DNA of 64,000 nt from Thermococcus sp. EP1 (GTDB lineage Archaea > Methanobacteriota_B > Thermococci > Thermococcales > Thermococcaceae). Under the pieces are notes generated by a model. The model had not been told where the DNA came from. It did no database searches and saw only the letters and a program-made list of their open reading frames with translations. Location: contig NZ_JXCG01000007.1 in the NCBI RefSeq assembly GCF_001317345.1, forward strand, positions 1 to 64,000, given 5' to 3'. Position 1 is the first letter of the stretch. Each line of letters opens with the position of its first letter. Shown here piece after piece: positions 16,834 through 25,720 of the stretch. Both the position numbers and the translations under genes were made by a program.

Positions 16834-17948
16834 TGGTCGCTAAGGAATTTCCTAATGAACGCATAAATCTCGAAAACCTTGAGTACCAGAAATACGGGGA
16901 TAGTCCAACAATAAGAAGCTATACCAAGTGGGAACTTTTTGAGGAGAATTCCCCCTTAAAGCTTCCAACTGAAGCGAAAGCTGGAAGCGTCATGGTGAGT
17001 CCTCATGTGTTGCTTTCTGGAAGTGAGGCCTTCTTCAACTTACCGGAGGGTGTTGAACTTGCTGAAGGAAAATTGGGCCTTTCACATCCAGAGGAGTCTC
17101 GAATACTAGGTTTTCACTTTTATGCTTTAAAAAAGTCATATCGTTTGAAGATAACTAGAGATCTAATAAAACCGCTCATAATAGTTTCTCATCTTTCAGA
17201 AAGAGCTTTTATAAGCCACCATCTTAGTATAGAGGCAGATAATGTCAAGGTACCTATAATTATTTATGATCTAGCTGAAAAGGGTACTAAGTCTTTTGTA
17301 GTTGAGTTAAAGACCAGAGATAGTGAACTTGAGATACTCACCGTAGGGAAGCACAAAAGTATTTCTCACTATCTGCTAAGGGCGAGTCTCGGTGTTAATG
17401 CTAAAGTTAAAGCTTTCACTGTTATTAGTGGCGGAGAAATGAGTCATCATAGGGAAGACTATTCACTAGAAGGAAGAGGTAGCGAACTTATCCTACGCGG
17501 AATGCCGATAGCGATAAACTCTGCTGTGGATTATCTTACTAACGTTCTTCAGCATGGGGAAAGAACTGAGAGTGAAACTAGAGTTCATGGTTTTTCTTAT
17601 AAGGAAGGTTGGCTTGTACATAGGGGAACTGCGAAGGTCTTTGAGAGTGCTAAACACTCTTCCAGTAAGGTTATTTCCACCATAACTGTCATGGATGAAG
17701 GTTCTCTTGGAGTAAGTGTCCCAATGCTTGAGGTAGATACAGGGGAGATTGAGGAAGCTTCGCATTCTTCAGCCATTCATCAGTTTGATGAGGATGCGCT
17801 GTTTTATCTGCGATCTAGAGGTTTGAATGGAGAGGAGGCACTAGATCTTTTTGTACATGGTATAGGGGAGGCGTTGAGTGGTCATCTTGAGAGGCTCAAA
17901 GGTAAAGCGAGAAGCAACGTAGTGGAGCTCATTGAAGGAGTGCTTTGA
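16833..17948 (+). CDS. sufD: SufD-like Fe-S assembly protein
   Basis: A 371-aa SufB/SufD family protein. The beta-helix core holds SHHREDYSLEGRGSELILRG and VHRGTAKVFESAKHSSSK; the C-terminal SufBD motif is EEASHSSAIHQFDEDALFYL, with the conserved His. Start ATG overlaps the sufB stop (TGATG). It lacks the SufB core cysteine, consistent with the SufD role of partnering SufB and helping iron entry. Confidence 0.9.
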   Translation: MVAKEFPNERINLENLEYQKYGDSPTIRSYTKWELFEENSPLKLPTEAKAGSVMVSPHVLLSGSEAFFNLPEGVELAEGKLGLSHPEESRILGFHFYALKKSYRLKITRDLIKPLIIVSHLSERAFISHHLSIEADNVKVPIIIYDLAEKGTKSFVVELKTRDSELEILTVGKHKSISHYLLRASLGVNAKVKAFTVISGGEMSHHREDYSLEGRGSELILRGMPIAINSAVDYLTNVLQHGERTESETRVHGFSYKEGWLVHRGTAKVFESAKHSSSKVISTITVMDEGSLGVSVPMLEVDTGEIEEASHSSAIHQFDEDALFYLRSRGLNGEEALDLFVHGIGEALSGHLERLKGKARSNVVELIEGVL

Positions 17949-18177
17949 TTATTTGATATTTTAATTTTTATCTCAGGATTGTTTAATACTGCCATCCTTT
18001 GTTCAGAAGTTTCGGAGATCATATAGTGTTTATACATGCCTGATGGAAGAACCGTTCTGCCTACTCGTAAAGAGGGATTGGGGTTCTGAAAACTACAAAC
18101 GTTGGGATAGTAGTCTTTCTGACTGGAGAAATGAAAAAGTGGGCTCTTCTTTTTCTTTTTGTTTCATGAATAGGTCC

Positions 18178-18213
18178 GACCTCCTCCTCGCCCTGAAGGT
18201 CGAGGCTTTTAAG
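18178..18213. repeat. Solitary IS605-type end hairpin (S2)
   Basis: GACCTCCTCCTCGCCCTGAA followed by GGTCGAGGCTT is nearly identical to the right end of the TnpB element at 12498-12530. No transposase remnant surrounds it. The rest of the 448-bp gap 17949-18396 is AT-rich; a 76-codon minus-strand frame (18061-18291) runs through the repeat and is not convincing as a gene. Confidence 0.65.
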
Positions 18214-18361
18214 TATTAGTTGGCCAATTGTCGTTCCGAGAATTATCTTAACCTTCACTTTATCACCAAAATAAGTTCGCTTTGGAGACATTTAAATTTG
18301 CTCTTCAAAATGAAATGTATCCTATTTTGGAACTTTTCATTTTGTTAGGCAAACCCATATA

Positions 18362-18379
18362 AATTAGGCCGACCTAATT
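18362..18379. promoter_or_regulatory. Iron-box-like operator before the peroxiredoxin gene
   Basis: AATTAGG-CCGA-CCTAATT has perfect 7-bp arms and ends 17 bp before the start codon. It shares the core TTAGrCyGrCCTAA with 19203-19220 and resembles DtxR/IdeR-type iron boxes. Regulator not in the window. Confidence 0.6.
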
Positions 18380-18396
18380 GTGGGTGAGGTGAAAAA

Positions 18397-18966
18397 ATGG
18401 TGAAGGTTGGAGAAATAGTTCCGGACTTCGAGGCCGATGCATACCTTCCGGAGAAGGACGACATCGGAAAGGTCAAGCTCTCGGACTACCGGGGCAAATG
18501 GGTTGTCTTGGCGTTCTATCCGGCAGACTTTACCTTCGTCTGCCCGACCGAGCTTGAGGAGCTGGCCGATTATTATGAGGAGTTCAAGAAGGAAGGTGCT
18601 GAAATCCTGAGCGTATCAACGGATACAGCCTACGTCCACAAGGCCTGGCACGACACTTCCCCTGCTATAAAGAAGATACGCTATCCAATGCTCGCTGACC
18701 CGGCTGGGAAGATAAGCCGTCTCTTTGGAACTTACATAGAGGACGAGGGCGTTTCTTGGAGGGCGACCTTCATAATAGACCCCGACGGAAAGGTCGTCCA
18801 CATGGAGATGCACGACCTCAGCATAGGCAGGAGCGCGAGGGAGATACTCAGAAGGTTGAGGGCTTCTAAATATGTCAGGGAGCACCCCGGGCAGGTGTGT
18901 CCAGCAAGCTGGGAACCAGGCAAGGAAACACTGGAGGTCAGCCTCGATTTAGTAGGCAAAATCTGA
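18397..18966 (+). CDS. 2-Cys peroxiredoxin (AhpC/Prx type)
   Basis: A 189-aa thiol peroxidase. The peroxidatic Cys49 is in FTFVCPTEL, the resolving Cys168 in GQVCPASWEPG, and the catalytic Arg region in GVSWRATFII. Strong GAGGTG site. Base composition is unusual: hand counts of single 60-base rows give near 58% G+C against about 28-43% for suf and FTR1 rows either side, suggesting recent transfer from a high-GC relative. The iron-box-like operator suggests control by an iron regulator together with the FTR1 permease. Confidence 0.93.
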   Translation: MVKVGEIVPDFEADAYLPEKDDIGKVKLSDYRGKWVVLAFYPADFTFVCPTELEELADYYEEFKKEGAEILSVSTDTAYVHKAWHDTSPAIKKIRYPMLADPAGKISRLFGTYIEDEGVSWRATFIIDPDGKVVHMEMHDLSIGRSAREILRRLRASKYVREHPGQVCPASWEPGKETLEVSLDLVGKI

Positions 18967-19202
18967 TACATTCTTTTTATTTTGAAAATTTCAACAAGGC
19001 TTTTCATTGAGTTTTGAAGGGTACAGTTTTAGGGATCGCACATTTTTGTGGAACTTCTTTGAAATTCTTTAATTAGAAGTTCTTATCTCGAAACTGATAT
19101 ATCTGATATATGGCCCATTTGTATTGTTATGTTGGGATTTTATCATTATAAGTCTAAACTCTCCAATTTGGTAAAGGTAAAATTCATAAGCTTGCCGAGA
19201 TA

Positions 19203-19220
19203 TTTTAGACTGGCCTAAAA
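19203..19220. promoter_or_regulatory. Iron-box-like operator before the FTR1 permease gene
   Basis: TTTTAGACTGGCCTAAAA is an imperfect palindrome (one mismatched pair outside the centre) ending just before the GGAGGTGA site of the permease gene. It matches the peroxiredoxin operator at 18362-18379 in 11 of the 14 core positions. Confidence 0.6.
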
Positions 19221-19235
19221 GTGGAGGTGAAATGG

Positions 19236-20090
19236 ATGATAGGTCAGTTCCTGATAACATTTAGAGAAGCACTTGAAGCTGCCATAATAGTAGCAATTAT
19301 TATTGCGTATCTTAAACGAACCAAGAGGGGAAATCAGGTTAAAGATGTTTGGATAGGGGCTGGTCTTTCAATATTGGCTAGTGTATTACTAGGGGCAATA
19401 ATTCTCAAGATCTATGGGGGCCTAGAAGAAAAAGAACTTTTTGAAGGGATAGCCTCCTATCTAGCTGTGATAGTGCTTACTAGCATGATATACTGGATGG
19501 CCACAAAGGGGAAGAATATTAAGATGGAAATAGAGAATAAAGTCAGCAAAGCAATAAGCCCCCTGGCTTTAATTAGTTTCACGTTTATAGTGGTTTTCAG
19601 AGAGGGCTTAGAAACTGTTCTGTTTCTCACGCCCTTTGTTACGCAGGATTTTAGTGGTACTTTGATAGGTTTAATAAGTGGCCTTGTTGGAGCCTTGGCT
19701 TTAGCGTACTTGATTTATGGTGTTGGGATGAGAATAAACCTTAGGACTTTCTTCTATTATAGTTCAATACTTCTTGTATTTGTAGCTGCAGGTTTAGCAG
19801 GCTATGGAACTCATGAACTCATAGAGTGGGCAGAAGAAGAGGGAGTCTCATTAGGCTTCTTTGAGGAGACAGCATATGACCTTGGAATTCCAAAGGATAG
19901 TGTGTGGTCTCATAAAGGAGTTATAGGATCAGTGTTTGCTGTCCTTTTTGGCTATTCAACAAGTATGGAATGGGGAAGAGTCCTTGTGCAGTTTGGATAT
20001 CTACTACTTGCTTTATATCTAGTGTTTAAGGCATATGGGAAAGAACCAGTAGCAAGCATGAGAAATGAAAGACTCAAGAGCTCTGCTTGA
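19236..20090 (+). CDS. FTR1-family iron permease
   Basis: A 284-aa membrane protein with about seven helices. The two REXXE motifs that bind iron in FTR1/EfeU are present: FREALEA near residue 10 and FREGLETVLF in a mid helix. ATG at 19236 is used because GGAGGTG lies 6 nt before it. An iron-box-like palindrome overlaps the promoter, implying derepression under iron shortage. No ferroxidase or EfeO/B partner is adjacent; a CoA-binding protein and a DUF302 gene follow. It differs from its suf neighbours only slightly in composition. Confidence 0.9.
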   Translation: MIGQFLITFREALEAAIIVAIIIAYLKRTKRGNQVKDVWIGAGLSILASVLLGAIILKIYGGLEEKELFEGIASYLAVIVLTSMIYWMATKGKNIKMEIENKVSKAISPLALISFTFIVVFREGLETVLFLTPFVTQDFSGTLIGLISGLVGALALAYLIYGVGMRINLRTFFYYSSILLVFVAAGLAGYGTHELIEWAEEEGVSLGFFEETAYDLGIPKDSVWSHKGVIGSVFAVLFGYSTSMEWGRVLVQFGYLLLALYLVFKAYGKEPVASMRNERLKSSA

Positions 20091-20161
20091 TTCTCTCTTT
20101 ATTCATTTTTGTCCAGCAAGGCATAAAAAGGGTGAATCACTATTCAGGTTTGGTGAGAGAA

Positions 20162-20554
20162 ATGAACGTGAAAGAGTTCAAAAAGATAGCATTGGTTGGT
20201 GCAACTCCGAATCCCACTAAGTATGGGAATATAATCCTTAGGGATCTTCTTGGAAAAGGTTTTGAAGTGTTACCAGTGAATCCAAAGTATGAGGAAATTG
20301 AGAATGTAAAATGTTATAAAACCGTGAGGGACCTCCCCAAAGATGTTGATGTTATAGTCTTTGTAGTTCCGCCTAAAATCGGCCTCCAAATAGCAAAGGA
20401 TGCTGTAGAAGCAGGCTTTAGAAAGCTGTGGTTTCAGCCAGGAGCTGAGAGTGAAGAGATTAAAAAGTTTTTGGAAGACCAAAACGTTGAATATAGTTTT
20501 AAAAAATGTATAATGGTAGAGACAGGTGAGAAGAGAATGTTTTTGGAGGTGTGA
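20162..20554 (+). CDS. CoA-binding domain protein (YccU-like)
   Basis: A 130-aa Rossmann-fold CoA-binding protein: KIALVGATPNPTKYGNIILRDLL, then VLPVNPKYEEIENVKCYKTVRDLP and IVFVVPPKIGLQIAKDAVEAG. Such stand-alone domains bind CoA or its disulfide; a redox or acylation-sensing role is possible but unproven. The start at 20162 has GGTGAG 5 nt upstream; the longer upstream frame overlapping FTR1 is not supported. It is followed within 2 bp by DUF302 paralog 2. Confidence 0.85.
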   Translation: MNVKEFKKIALVGATPNPTKYGNIILRDLLGKGFEVLPVNPKYEEIENVKCYKTVRDLPKDVDVIVFVVPPKIGLQIAKDAVEAGFRKLWFQPGAESEEIKKFLEDQNVEYSFKKCIMVETGEKRMFLEV

Positions 20555-20556
20555 AA

Positions 20557-20931
20557 GTGTTCTATTATGTAAAGAAATTTGAGGAGGATCTTGACTTCCT
20601 ATGGGAACGCTTTAAGAAAAGATTGGAGGAGGAGGGTTTTCTACTCATTGGAGAGAGGATCCCGGTGGCAATTGTAGAAAGAGAAGACGGAATCGTGGCG
20701 GATTATCACTTACTTTTCATATGTGATAAGGAGCTTGTTGCAGAGCTGGTAAAGATAGACCCCAACATAGGAGCCCTCTTACCATGTACAGGCTTTGGAT
20801 ATAGGAGGGAAGATGGTAACTATTTGGGGGTTACTCTACCGAGTGTAGCGTGGAAAATCGCTGGTGATGAGATTACAAAACTAATGAGGCCCATGGAGGA
20901 GAGAGTGAAGGCAATAATTGACTCTCTATAG
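20557..20931 (+). CDS. DUF302 domain protein (paralog 2)
   Basis: A 124-aa DUF302 protein, with LLFICDKELVAEL and the Cys-containing LLPCTGFGYRREDGNYLGV strand, ending in VKAIIDSL like paralog 1. GTG at 20557 has GGAGGTG 5 nt upstream; a GTG at 20551 overlapping the previous stop is the alternative. Coupled to a CoA-binding protein gene downstream of the iron permease. Confidence 0.82.
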   Translation: MFYYVKKFEEDLDFLWERFKKRLEEEGFLLIGERIPVAIVEREDGIVADYHLLFICDKELVAELVKIDPNIGALLPCTGFGYRREDGNYLGVTLPSVAWKIAGDEITKLMRPMEERVKAIIDSL

Positions 20932-21071
20932 TCTTTTTAACCTTTTAACTTGCTTCTAGCATTAGAGTACATCAATTTTCCTCTTTTCTAACTTACCCCC
21001 TTAGCTTTTTTCCATTTTGAGAATAATAAGTTCAATAAACTTTCAATTATATGTTACCTTGGTGATGTGAT

Positions 21072-21278
21072 ATGGCGAAAGTAGTTTTGAATATCAAAAA
21101 TATGAGCTGTCAGCACTGTGTAATGACAATTAAAAGAGCTTTAGAGAAAATTGGGGCAAAGACAGAAGTCAGCTTGAAAGAGAAGAAAGCTGTTGTTGAG
21201 TACGACGAGTCAAAGCTTACAGTTGAGGATTTAATTAGTGCTATTGCAAAGTTTGGCTATGAAGCGGAGGTGGCTTGA
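21072..21278 (+). CDS. copZ: Heavy-metal-associated domain protein (CopZ-like metallochaperone)
   Basis: A 68-aa HMA domain with the metal site MSCQHC near residue 11 and the ferredoxin-like pattern (KAVVEYDESKLTVEDLISAIAKFGYE). It should carry Cu(I) in the cytosol to P-type ATPases, such as those at 32286 and 44978. GGTGAT upstream. The following YHS gene starts 1 bp after its stop, so the two are co-expressed. Confidence 0.88.
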   Translation: MAKVVLNIKNMSCQHCVMTIKRALEKIGAKTEVSLKEKKAVVEYDESKLTVEDLISAIAKFGYEAEVA

Positions 21279-21279
21279 A

Positions 21280-21498
21280 ATGCCTATTGATCCAGTCTGT
21301 GGAATGGAAGTTAGCGAAGAAACGGAACTTAAGATGGAGTATAATGGAAAAGTCTACTACTTCTGCTCTCCACACTGCAAAGCTCAATTTGAATCAAATC
21401 CTGAAAAATACGTTAAGGAAGAGGGAATGAAGCACGAGCATGGAATGCACTCTCACGAGCACAAGCACGGCCACAAAAGGCATGGGTGTTGCCATTGA
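21280..21498 (+). CDS. YHS-domain protein with His-rich tail
   Basis: A 72-aa protein. The YHS domain (residues 1-48) has DPVCGMEV and YYFCSPHCKAQFE, giving a metal-binding Cys set. The tail GMKHEHGMHSHEHKHGHKRH adds many His plus a final CCH, suited to copper or zinc. The start is the ATG right after the copZ stop; the longer frame overlapping copZ is not used. Probable copper-handling partner of CopZ. Confidence 0.82.
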   Translation: MPIDPVCGMEVSEETELKMEYNGKVYYFCSPHCKAQFESNPEKYVKEEGMKHEHGMHSHEHKHGHKRHGCCH

Positions 21499-21648
21499 TC
21501 ACTTTACTTTAATTATTTATTATGATAAACATTTTAGCAAAAATTTTAGAGAAATGCAAAATCTTAAAGATGGCATGTTTTAGCTTTGTGAATAATCTTG
21601 GAAAAGTGTAACTTTGTGTTATTTTTCTTCTTTTTGTGTGAACTATCC

Positions 21649-21657
21649 TTATAAATT
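21649..21657 (+). promoter_or_regulatory. TATA box of a leaderless DMT-transporter transcript
   Basis: TATAAATTC about 25 bp before the ATG at 21678, with no Shine-Dalgarno sequence between, implies transcription starting at or next to the start codon. Confidence 0.45.
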
Positions 21658-21677
21658 CCTAAATTTAACTTATCTCC

Positions 21678-22580
21678 ATGACCCATCACTACGGTTATGT
21701 GAGTGCAGTTTTAGCCGCCTTGCTCTTTGGAATAAGCTCGACACTAAATAAAATCGCACTTAGAAATGTTCATCCAATGATAATAGCGGGAAGTATCTAT
21801 TTAACGGCAGGAATAGTTTTAATGCTTCTTCGCTTTACACCGCTTAAGGATAAAATCATCGAAAGGCTTGAATTTAAGGTTAAAACTCAAGAGTTCTTCT
21901 CAAGGCGAGACCTTCTGCTATTGACTTTTATAGTGCTTTTTGGCTCCTTCTTGGCCCCTCTTTCATTCATGTTCGGCTTGAATAAGACAACAGCCGTTAA
22001 TGCATCCCTCTTACTCAACACCGAGACGTTATTCACTGTTTTAATAGCGGTTATAGTCTTCAAAGAAAAAGCCTCAAGAAGAAGCATTATTGGAATTTTC
22101 CTAATCTTAATTGGGGCTGTTGTGATCTCGACAGAGAACTTTAAGGAAGTAGAGCTGAGCAAGGGTATTGTCGGAAATATTTTAATACTATTGGCAGGTC
22201 TCTCATGGGCGATAGACAATAATTTGAGCAAGCTACTAAGCGTTAAGAAGGATCTACTTTTGGTAACTTCACTAAAAGGGCTGTTTGGAGGGAGTGCTCT
22301 GCTAATCTTGGCTTTTCTAATGGGAATTCCGTTCTACATTCCATTTCAAAGTCTTCCATATATTTTAACTGTTGGTGCATTTAGCATAGGCTTTTCTATC
22401 GTACTATTTCTATTCGCCTTAAGGGAAATTGGGGCCATGAAAACGGGAGCAATTTTTTCAACTTCTTCACTAATCGGCGCTTTCTTTGCTTTTTTAGTCC
22501 TTGGAGAAAGTTTTACAATAATTAAAGCATTTTTTGGCGTTTTAATGTTTGCTGGAGTGTATTTGCTTTCTTTGGAGTAA
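21678..22580 (+). CDS. EamA/DMT-superfamily transporter
   Basis: A 300-aa membrane protein with ten predicted helices in two EamA repeats (first half to about residue 145, second from about 160). Typical motifs are SAVLAALLFGISSTLNK and GLSWAIDNNLSKLL. Drug/metabolite exporters of this type move amino acids, nucleotides or similar; the substrate cannot be told. The gene stands alone and appears leaderless. Confidence 0.85.
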   Translation: MTHHYGYVSAVLAALLFGISSTLNKIALRNVHPMIIAGSIYLTAGIVLMLLRFTPLKDKIIERLEFKVKTQEFFSRRDLLLLTFIVLFGSFLAPLSFMFGLNKTTAVNASLLLNTETLFTVLIAVIVFKEKASRRSIIGIFLILIGAVVISTENFKEVELSKGIVGNILILLAGLSWAIDNNLSKLLSVKKDLLLVTSLKGLFGGSALLILAFLMGIPFYIPFQSLPYILTVGAFSIGFSIVLFLFALREIGAMKTGAIFSTSSLIGAFFAFLVLGESFTIIKAFFGVLMFAGVYLLSLE

Positions 22581-22628
22581 ACCCAAAGTCTTATGTGAAA
22601 AAACGCTCATTAATTTGTGGGTGATGGT

Positions 22629-23219
22629 ATGGAGGTCAAACTACCAGAACCAAAAATTAAAGGGGAAGTGAGTCTTGAAGAGGCAATATACAAGAGAAAG
22701 AGCATTAGAAGATATGCCTCAGAACCATTAACCCTTGGCGAGCTCTCCCAAGTTCTCTGGGCGGCTTATGGTATGAATATCTGGGGAAAGAGAACATCCC
22801 CAAGTGCAGGTGCAAGGTATCCCTTTGAAGTATACACCGTTGTGAGCAGTGTTGAGGGTCTTGAGCCGGGGCTGTACCATTATGATGGAAAGGAGCATGT
22901 TCTAAAGCTTGTTCGAAAGGAGGATTTAAGAGAAAAGCTTGCTCGTGCATGTCTCAGGCAGAAGTGTGTTGCTACCGCTCCAGTGAACATTGTAATAGTT
23001 GCTCATTATGAAAGAACCACGACTAGGTATGGTGAGAGGGGAATAAGATATGTGCATATAGATGCGGGACATATGGGGCAAAATATTTACCTCCAAGCAA
23101 CGGCTTTAGGCCTTGGAACTGTTGCAGTTGGAGCTTTTCGAGATGAGGAAGTCAAGAAGGTAATTGATGTTGAAGGAGATCCATTGTATATCTTCCCCCT
23201 TGGAAGGCCTGCGGAATAA
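22629..23219 (+). CDS. SagB-type nitroreductase-family FMN oxidoreductase
   Basis: A 196-aa nitroreductase-fold flavoprotein: YKRKSIRRYASEPLTLGELSQVLWAAYG at the N-terminus, SPSAGARYPFEVY, HIDAGHMGQNIYLQATALGLGTVAVGAF and a final FPLGRP. These are hallmarks of the SagB/ThcOx-like branch that binds FMN. Substrate unknown. ATG at 22629 follows GGTGAT; upstream in-frame GTG is less likely. It is convergent with the membrane wHTH gene. Confidence 0.85.
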   Translation: MEVKLPEPKIKGEVSLEEAIYKRKSIRRYASEPLTLGELSQVLWAAYGMNIWGKRTSPSAGARYPFEVYTVVSSVEGLEPGLYHYDGKEHVLKLVRKEDLREKLARACLRQKCVATAPVNIVIVAHYERTTTRYGERGIRYVHIDAGHMGQNIYLQATALGLGTVAVGAFRDEEVKKVIDVEGDPLYIFPLGRPAE

Positions 23220-23238
23220 AAAGAACTCAGAAAAGAAA

Positions 23239-24135
23239 TTAAAAGAGGAGCTCAACCCAATTCTCTCTTTTCCTCTTGTATATTTTGATTAGTTTCTTCT
23301 CTTCTAGCCGTTTAAACATCCGCCAGGCAGTGGTTTTTGGAATTCTCAAGACATCTTTGATTTCTGCTTGGGGAGCTTTGCCACCCCTATCATAAAGGTA
23401 CAGGAGAACCCGTATCTCATCTCTTGAGAGATCCATCTCCTCGATCTTTTTTTGGAATTCTTCTCTGGTTAATGGGAGATTCACACCTTTCTTAGTGCTC
23501 TCAGAAGGTTGTCTCCTGAATAGCAAATATCCCCCAACAATCAATATTGTCAGGATGGGTATTGTATAGAAGAACCATCGCGTGCCCTGTTGGGGTGGGG
23601 TGGTGGGGGAGGTACTTGGTCCTCCTGAATCTGAAGCAGTTAATGGGAAGTCACTTTCGATTATATAGGAGATGCTGATGTTTCCTGGGGGCATCATGAG
23701 TTTATTTTTATCGATTTTAAGTGGAACTGTATTTAATCCTATTATTACCGCATTTTCTGGGAAGTTTACTGTTACTGGAACATCAGAGGTTAAATTAACA
23801 CTCCACACAGCTCTCTCTTTAGATGTTAAATCAGGAGTATAATAAACCACCATTATGGTGGAGACGTTTTCAAAATATACGGATAAGAGAGAGTTATTTA
23901 ACTTGTATAGGAGAGGCTTATTGTTTTCATCTCTAATCATTAAACCTTTGATGTTTTTTCCCATTAAGGGGATATCTACAACTACTGTATATTCATCAGG
24001 GATTATTATTTGAGTAACTTTAGTGTAACCATCCTCATATATGGTAAGTTCTAAGGTTTCTGTTGTATACTGAGCTAGGGCAGAAGGTAAAAAGAGGAAT
24101 AATAGAAGTATGCTGATCTCAAGTTTTCTGCTCAC
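23239..24135 (-). CDS. Membrane-anchored regulator: secreted domain, one TM helix, cytosolic winged helix
   Basis: A 298-aa protein of the COG2512 type. A signal peptide (about 1-22, ending ALAQ) leads to an extracytoplasmic beta-rich domain with N-glycosylation sequons (~25-175), a Ser/Pro/Thr linker, one TM helix (FFYTIPILTILIVGGYLLF, near 190-208), then a cytosolic winged HTH (from ~230: DEIRVLLYLYDRGG, IPKTTAWRMFKRLEEKKLI). It may sense an external signal and act on DNA at the membrane. GTG start with GGAGGG 7 nt upstream. It overlaps no gene but follows the coiled-coil gene by 21 bp, so they are probably one operon. Confidence 0.8.
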   Translation of the reverse strand: MSRKLEISILLLFLFLPSALAQYTTETLELTIYEDGYTKVTQIIIPDEYTVVVDIPLMGKNIKGLMIRDENNKPLLYKLNNSLLSVYFENVSTIMVVYYTPDLTSKERAVWSVNLTSDVPVTVNFPENAVIIGLNTVPLKIDKNKLMMPPGNISISYIIESDFPLTASDSGGPSTSPTTPPQQGTRWFFYTIPILTILIVGGYLLFRRQPSESTKKGVNLPLTREEFQKKIEEMDLSRDEIRVLLYLYDRGGKAPQAEIKDVLRIPKTTAWRMFKRLEEKKLIKIYKRKRENWVELLF

Positions 24136-24156
24136 TCGAAATCCCTCCAAACACTA

Positions 24157-25518
24157 TTAGTCCTCTTCTTCGTCAGAGTCGTCATTCTTTGTGGGATTAT
24201 CTCTCTCACTTTCGTTTTCCCATTCCTCAGTATAATTATTTTCATAATCTTCACTTTTGTCTTCATATTCTCTTTCATCTTCATCCCATTTTTCTGTGTA
24301 GTTTCCTTCGTGGTGTTCACTTCTCTCTTCTTCCCATTCATGTTCCTCGGCATATTCTTGCTTTTCTTTGTGCTCTTCTTTGGGCTTCCATTCCTCATGT
24401 TCACAGTATCGCTTATAATATGCGTCTTCGTGATCTTCTCCTTCATGATGTTCTTTGTACTCCTCACAGTATTCTTCTAGGTATTCTTCATAAAATTCCT
24501 CTTGGACTTCTCTGATCTCTTTTATGATATCCTTTAGCTCCTTATTAAGTTCACTTATTAGCTCTAATGCCTGTTCATACTCACCTTCTTCAATAAGGAC
24601 ATTTACTTCTCTCGTGATCTCTCTAAGCTCTTCGTTGTAATCCTCTAAGATTTCTTTGATCTCCTCTTCATATCCAGGTGGATACGTAACATTGGAAATA
24701 AGGGTCAAGTTTTCAATTACGTTCATAAGCTCAATGGTCTTGTTTAGTTGCACATTTAATTTAAACACAAACATTAAGGCTATTTCGTCAGCTTTTATTG
24801 AAAGCATTTGAGGAATTAATTCTTCTTCAATCGCTTCACTTAATTGCTCTTTGAGATCTTCGGCAATCTCAAGATCCTGTTTTAACACTGTTAGGTTTTC
24901 ATTGGCTATGTCAATTGCTACTTTCTCATATGCTTTCACTGTTTGGTTGTATAGTCCAAAGAGAGCTGAGACGTCTATTCCGAGCTCTGAGGCTTCGGTT
25001 AAGATTTCTTCAACATAGGAGAGATATTCTTGAGCCCGTCTAAGCTCTTCTTGAGCTTCAACTAGGAGTTTTTCATGTTTTTCTGTTTCATTCTTAATTG
25101 TCTCCTTTTCCTCTTCAGGTATTAATTCTTCGATAATTTCTTTGTAGCCCTCCATAGCTTCCATTGCTAGCTCTATTGCAAGTTGGTAATCTGTGCTGTT
25201 ATATGCCTCCCACGCGTTTTCTTTGAGGCCTTCTGTCTCGTTGAACTTCAAGAGTATTTCATTGTCTATATTAACTGTGACATTGATCATAATACTGGTG
25301 TAGTTTGAGAGTCTCTCAATGATGAGTAGCAATCCATATGCTTTCTCTTGCATGCTCACGTTCAGAGTCATGTTCATAGTGATGTTTCCAATTATCTCTG
25401 TTTCCCCATTAAATGACGTTGTCTCGTTTGATAAAGTAACATTACTTGCTAGTCCTATACTCCCGAGCAACAACAGAGCGAATATTGGAAGACTAATTAC
25501 TTTCTTTGATACCTTCAT
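24157..25518 (-). CDS. Secreted acidic, His-rich coiled-coil protein
   Basis: A 453-aa exported protein not assignable to a named family. Signal peptide about residues 1-25; then a Thr/Asn-rich part with many NxS/T sequons (residues 28-95), a long Glu-rich coiled coil (about 100-345, e.g. AQEELRRAQEYLSYVEEIL), and a tail of about 110 residues almost wholly Glu, Asp, His, Tyr and Lys (HHEGEDHEDAYYKRYCEHEE and similar). The tail could bind divalent metals. GGGTGAT before ATG. It is divergent from arsR-zntA and followed by the membrane wHTH gene, which suggests external zinc/cadmium binding or sensing. Its odd composition creates long spurious antisense frames. Confidence 0.75.
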   Translation of the reverse strand: MKVSKKVISLPIFALLLLGSIGLASNVTLSNETTSFNGETEIIGNITMNMTLNVSMQEKAYGLLLIIERLSNYTSIMINVTVNIDNEILLKFNETEGLKENAWEAYNSTDYQLAIELAMEAMEGYKEIIEELIPEEEKETIKNETEKHEKLLVEAQEELRRAQEYLSYVEEILTEASELGIDVSALFGLYNQTVKAYEKVAIDIANENLTVLKQDLEIAEDLKEQLSEAIEEELIPQMLSIKADEIALMFVFKLNVQLNKTIELMNVIENLTLISNVTYPPGYEEEIKEILEDYNEELREITREVNVLIEEGEYEQALELISELNKELKDIIKEIREVQEEFYEEYLEEYCEEYKEHHEGEDHEDAYYKRYCEHEEWKPKEEHKEKQEYAEEHEWEEERSEHHEGNYTEKWDEDEREYEDKSEDYENNYTEEWENESERDNPTKNDDSDEEED

Positions 25519-25720
25519 TGTATCACCCGTATTTTGATTAGACTCTTTTATATTTTAGGGAAACGGTGGAATTTAAAGGTTTCATTGAGTTCCGTTGGGT
25601 TCCTTTGAGTAAATGGAATTATTCTTTTCTTCTGGATTTTGAATTAGACTTGTAGGGTTATCCTTCATAACTCAACTCTATTGTTTCCACGTGGAGAGGT
25701 TAATGATAAGGTTTATAAAT

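Noticed and set aside
18061-18291. A 76-codon minus-strand reading frame in the gap before the peroxiredoxin gene
   Set aside because: It runs through the solitary IS-end hairpin, has no ribosome binding site I accept, and its composition is that of non-coding DNA.
24132-24515. Long overlapping frames on both strands of the secreted coiled-coil gene
   Set aside because: They arise from the repetitive GAA/GAG/CAT-type codons of the acidic tail; they lack starts and sites.
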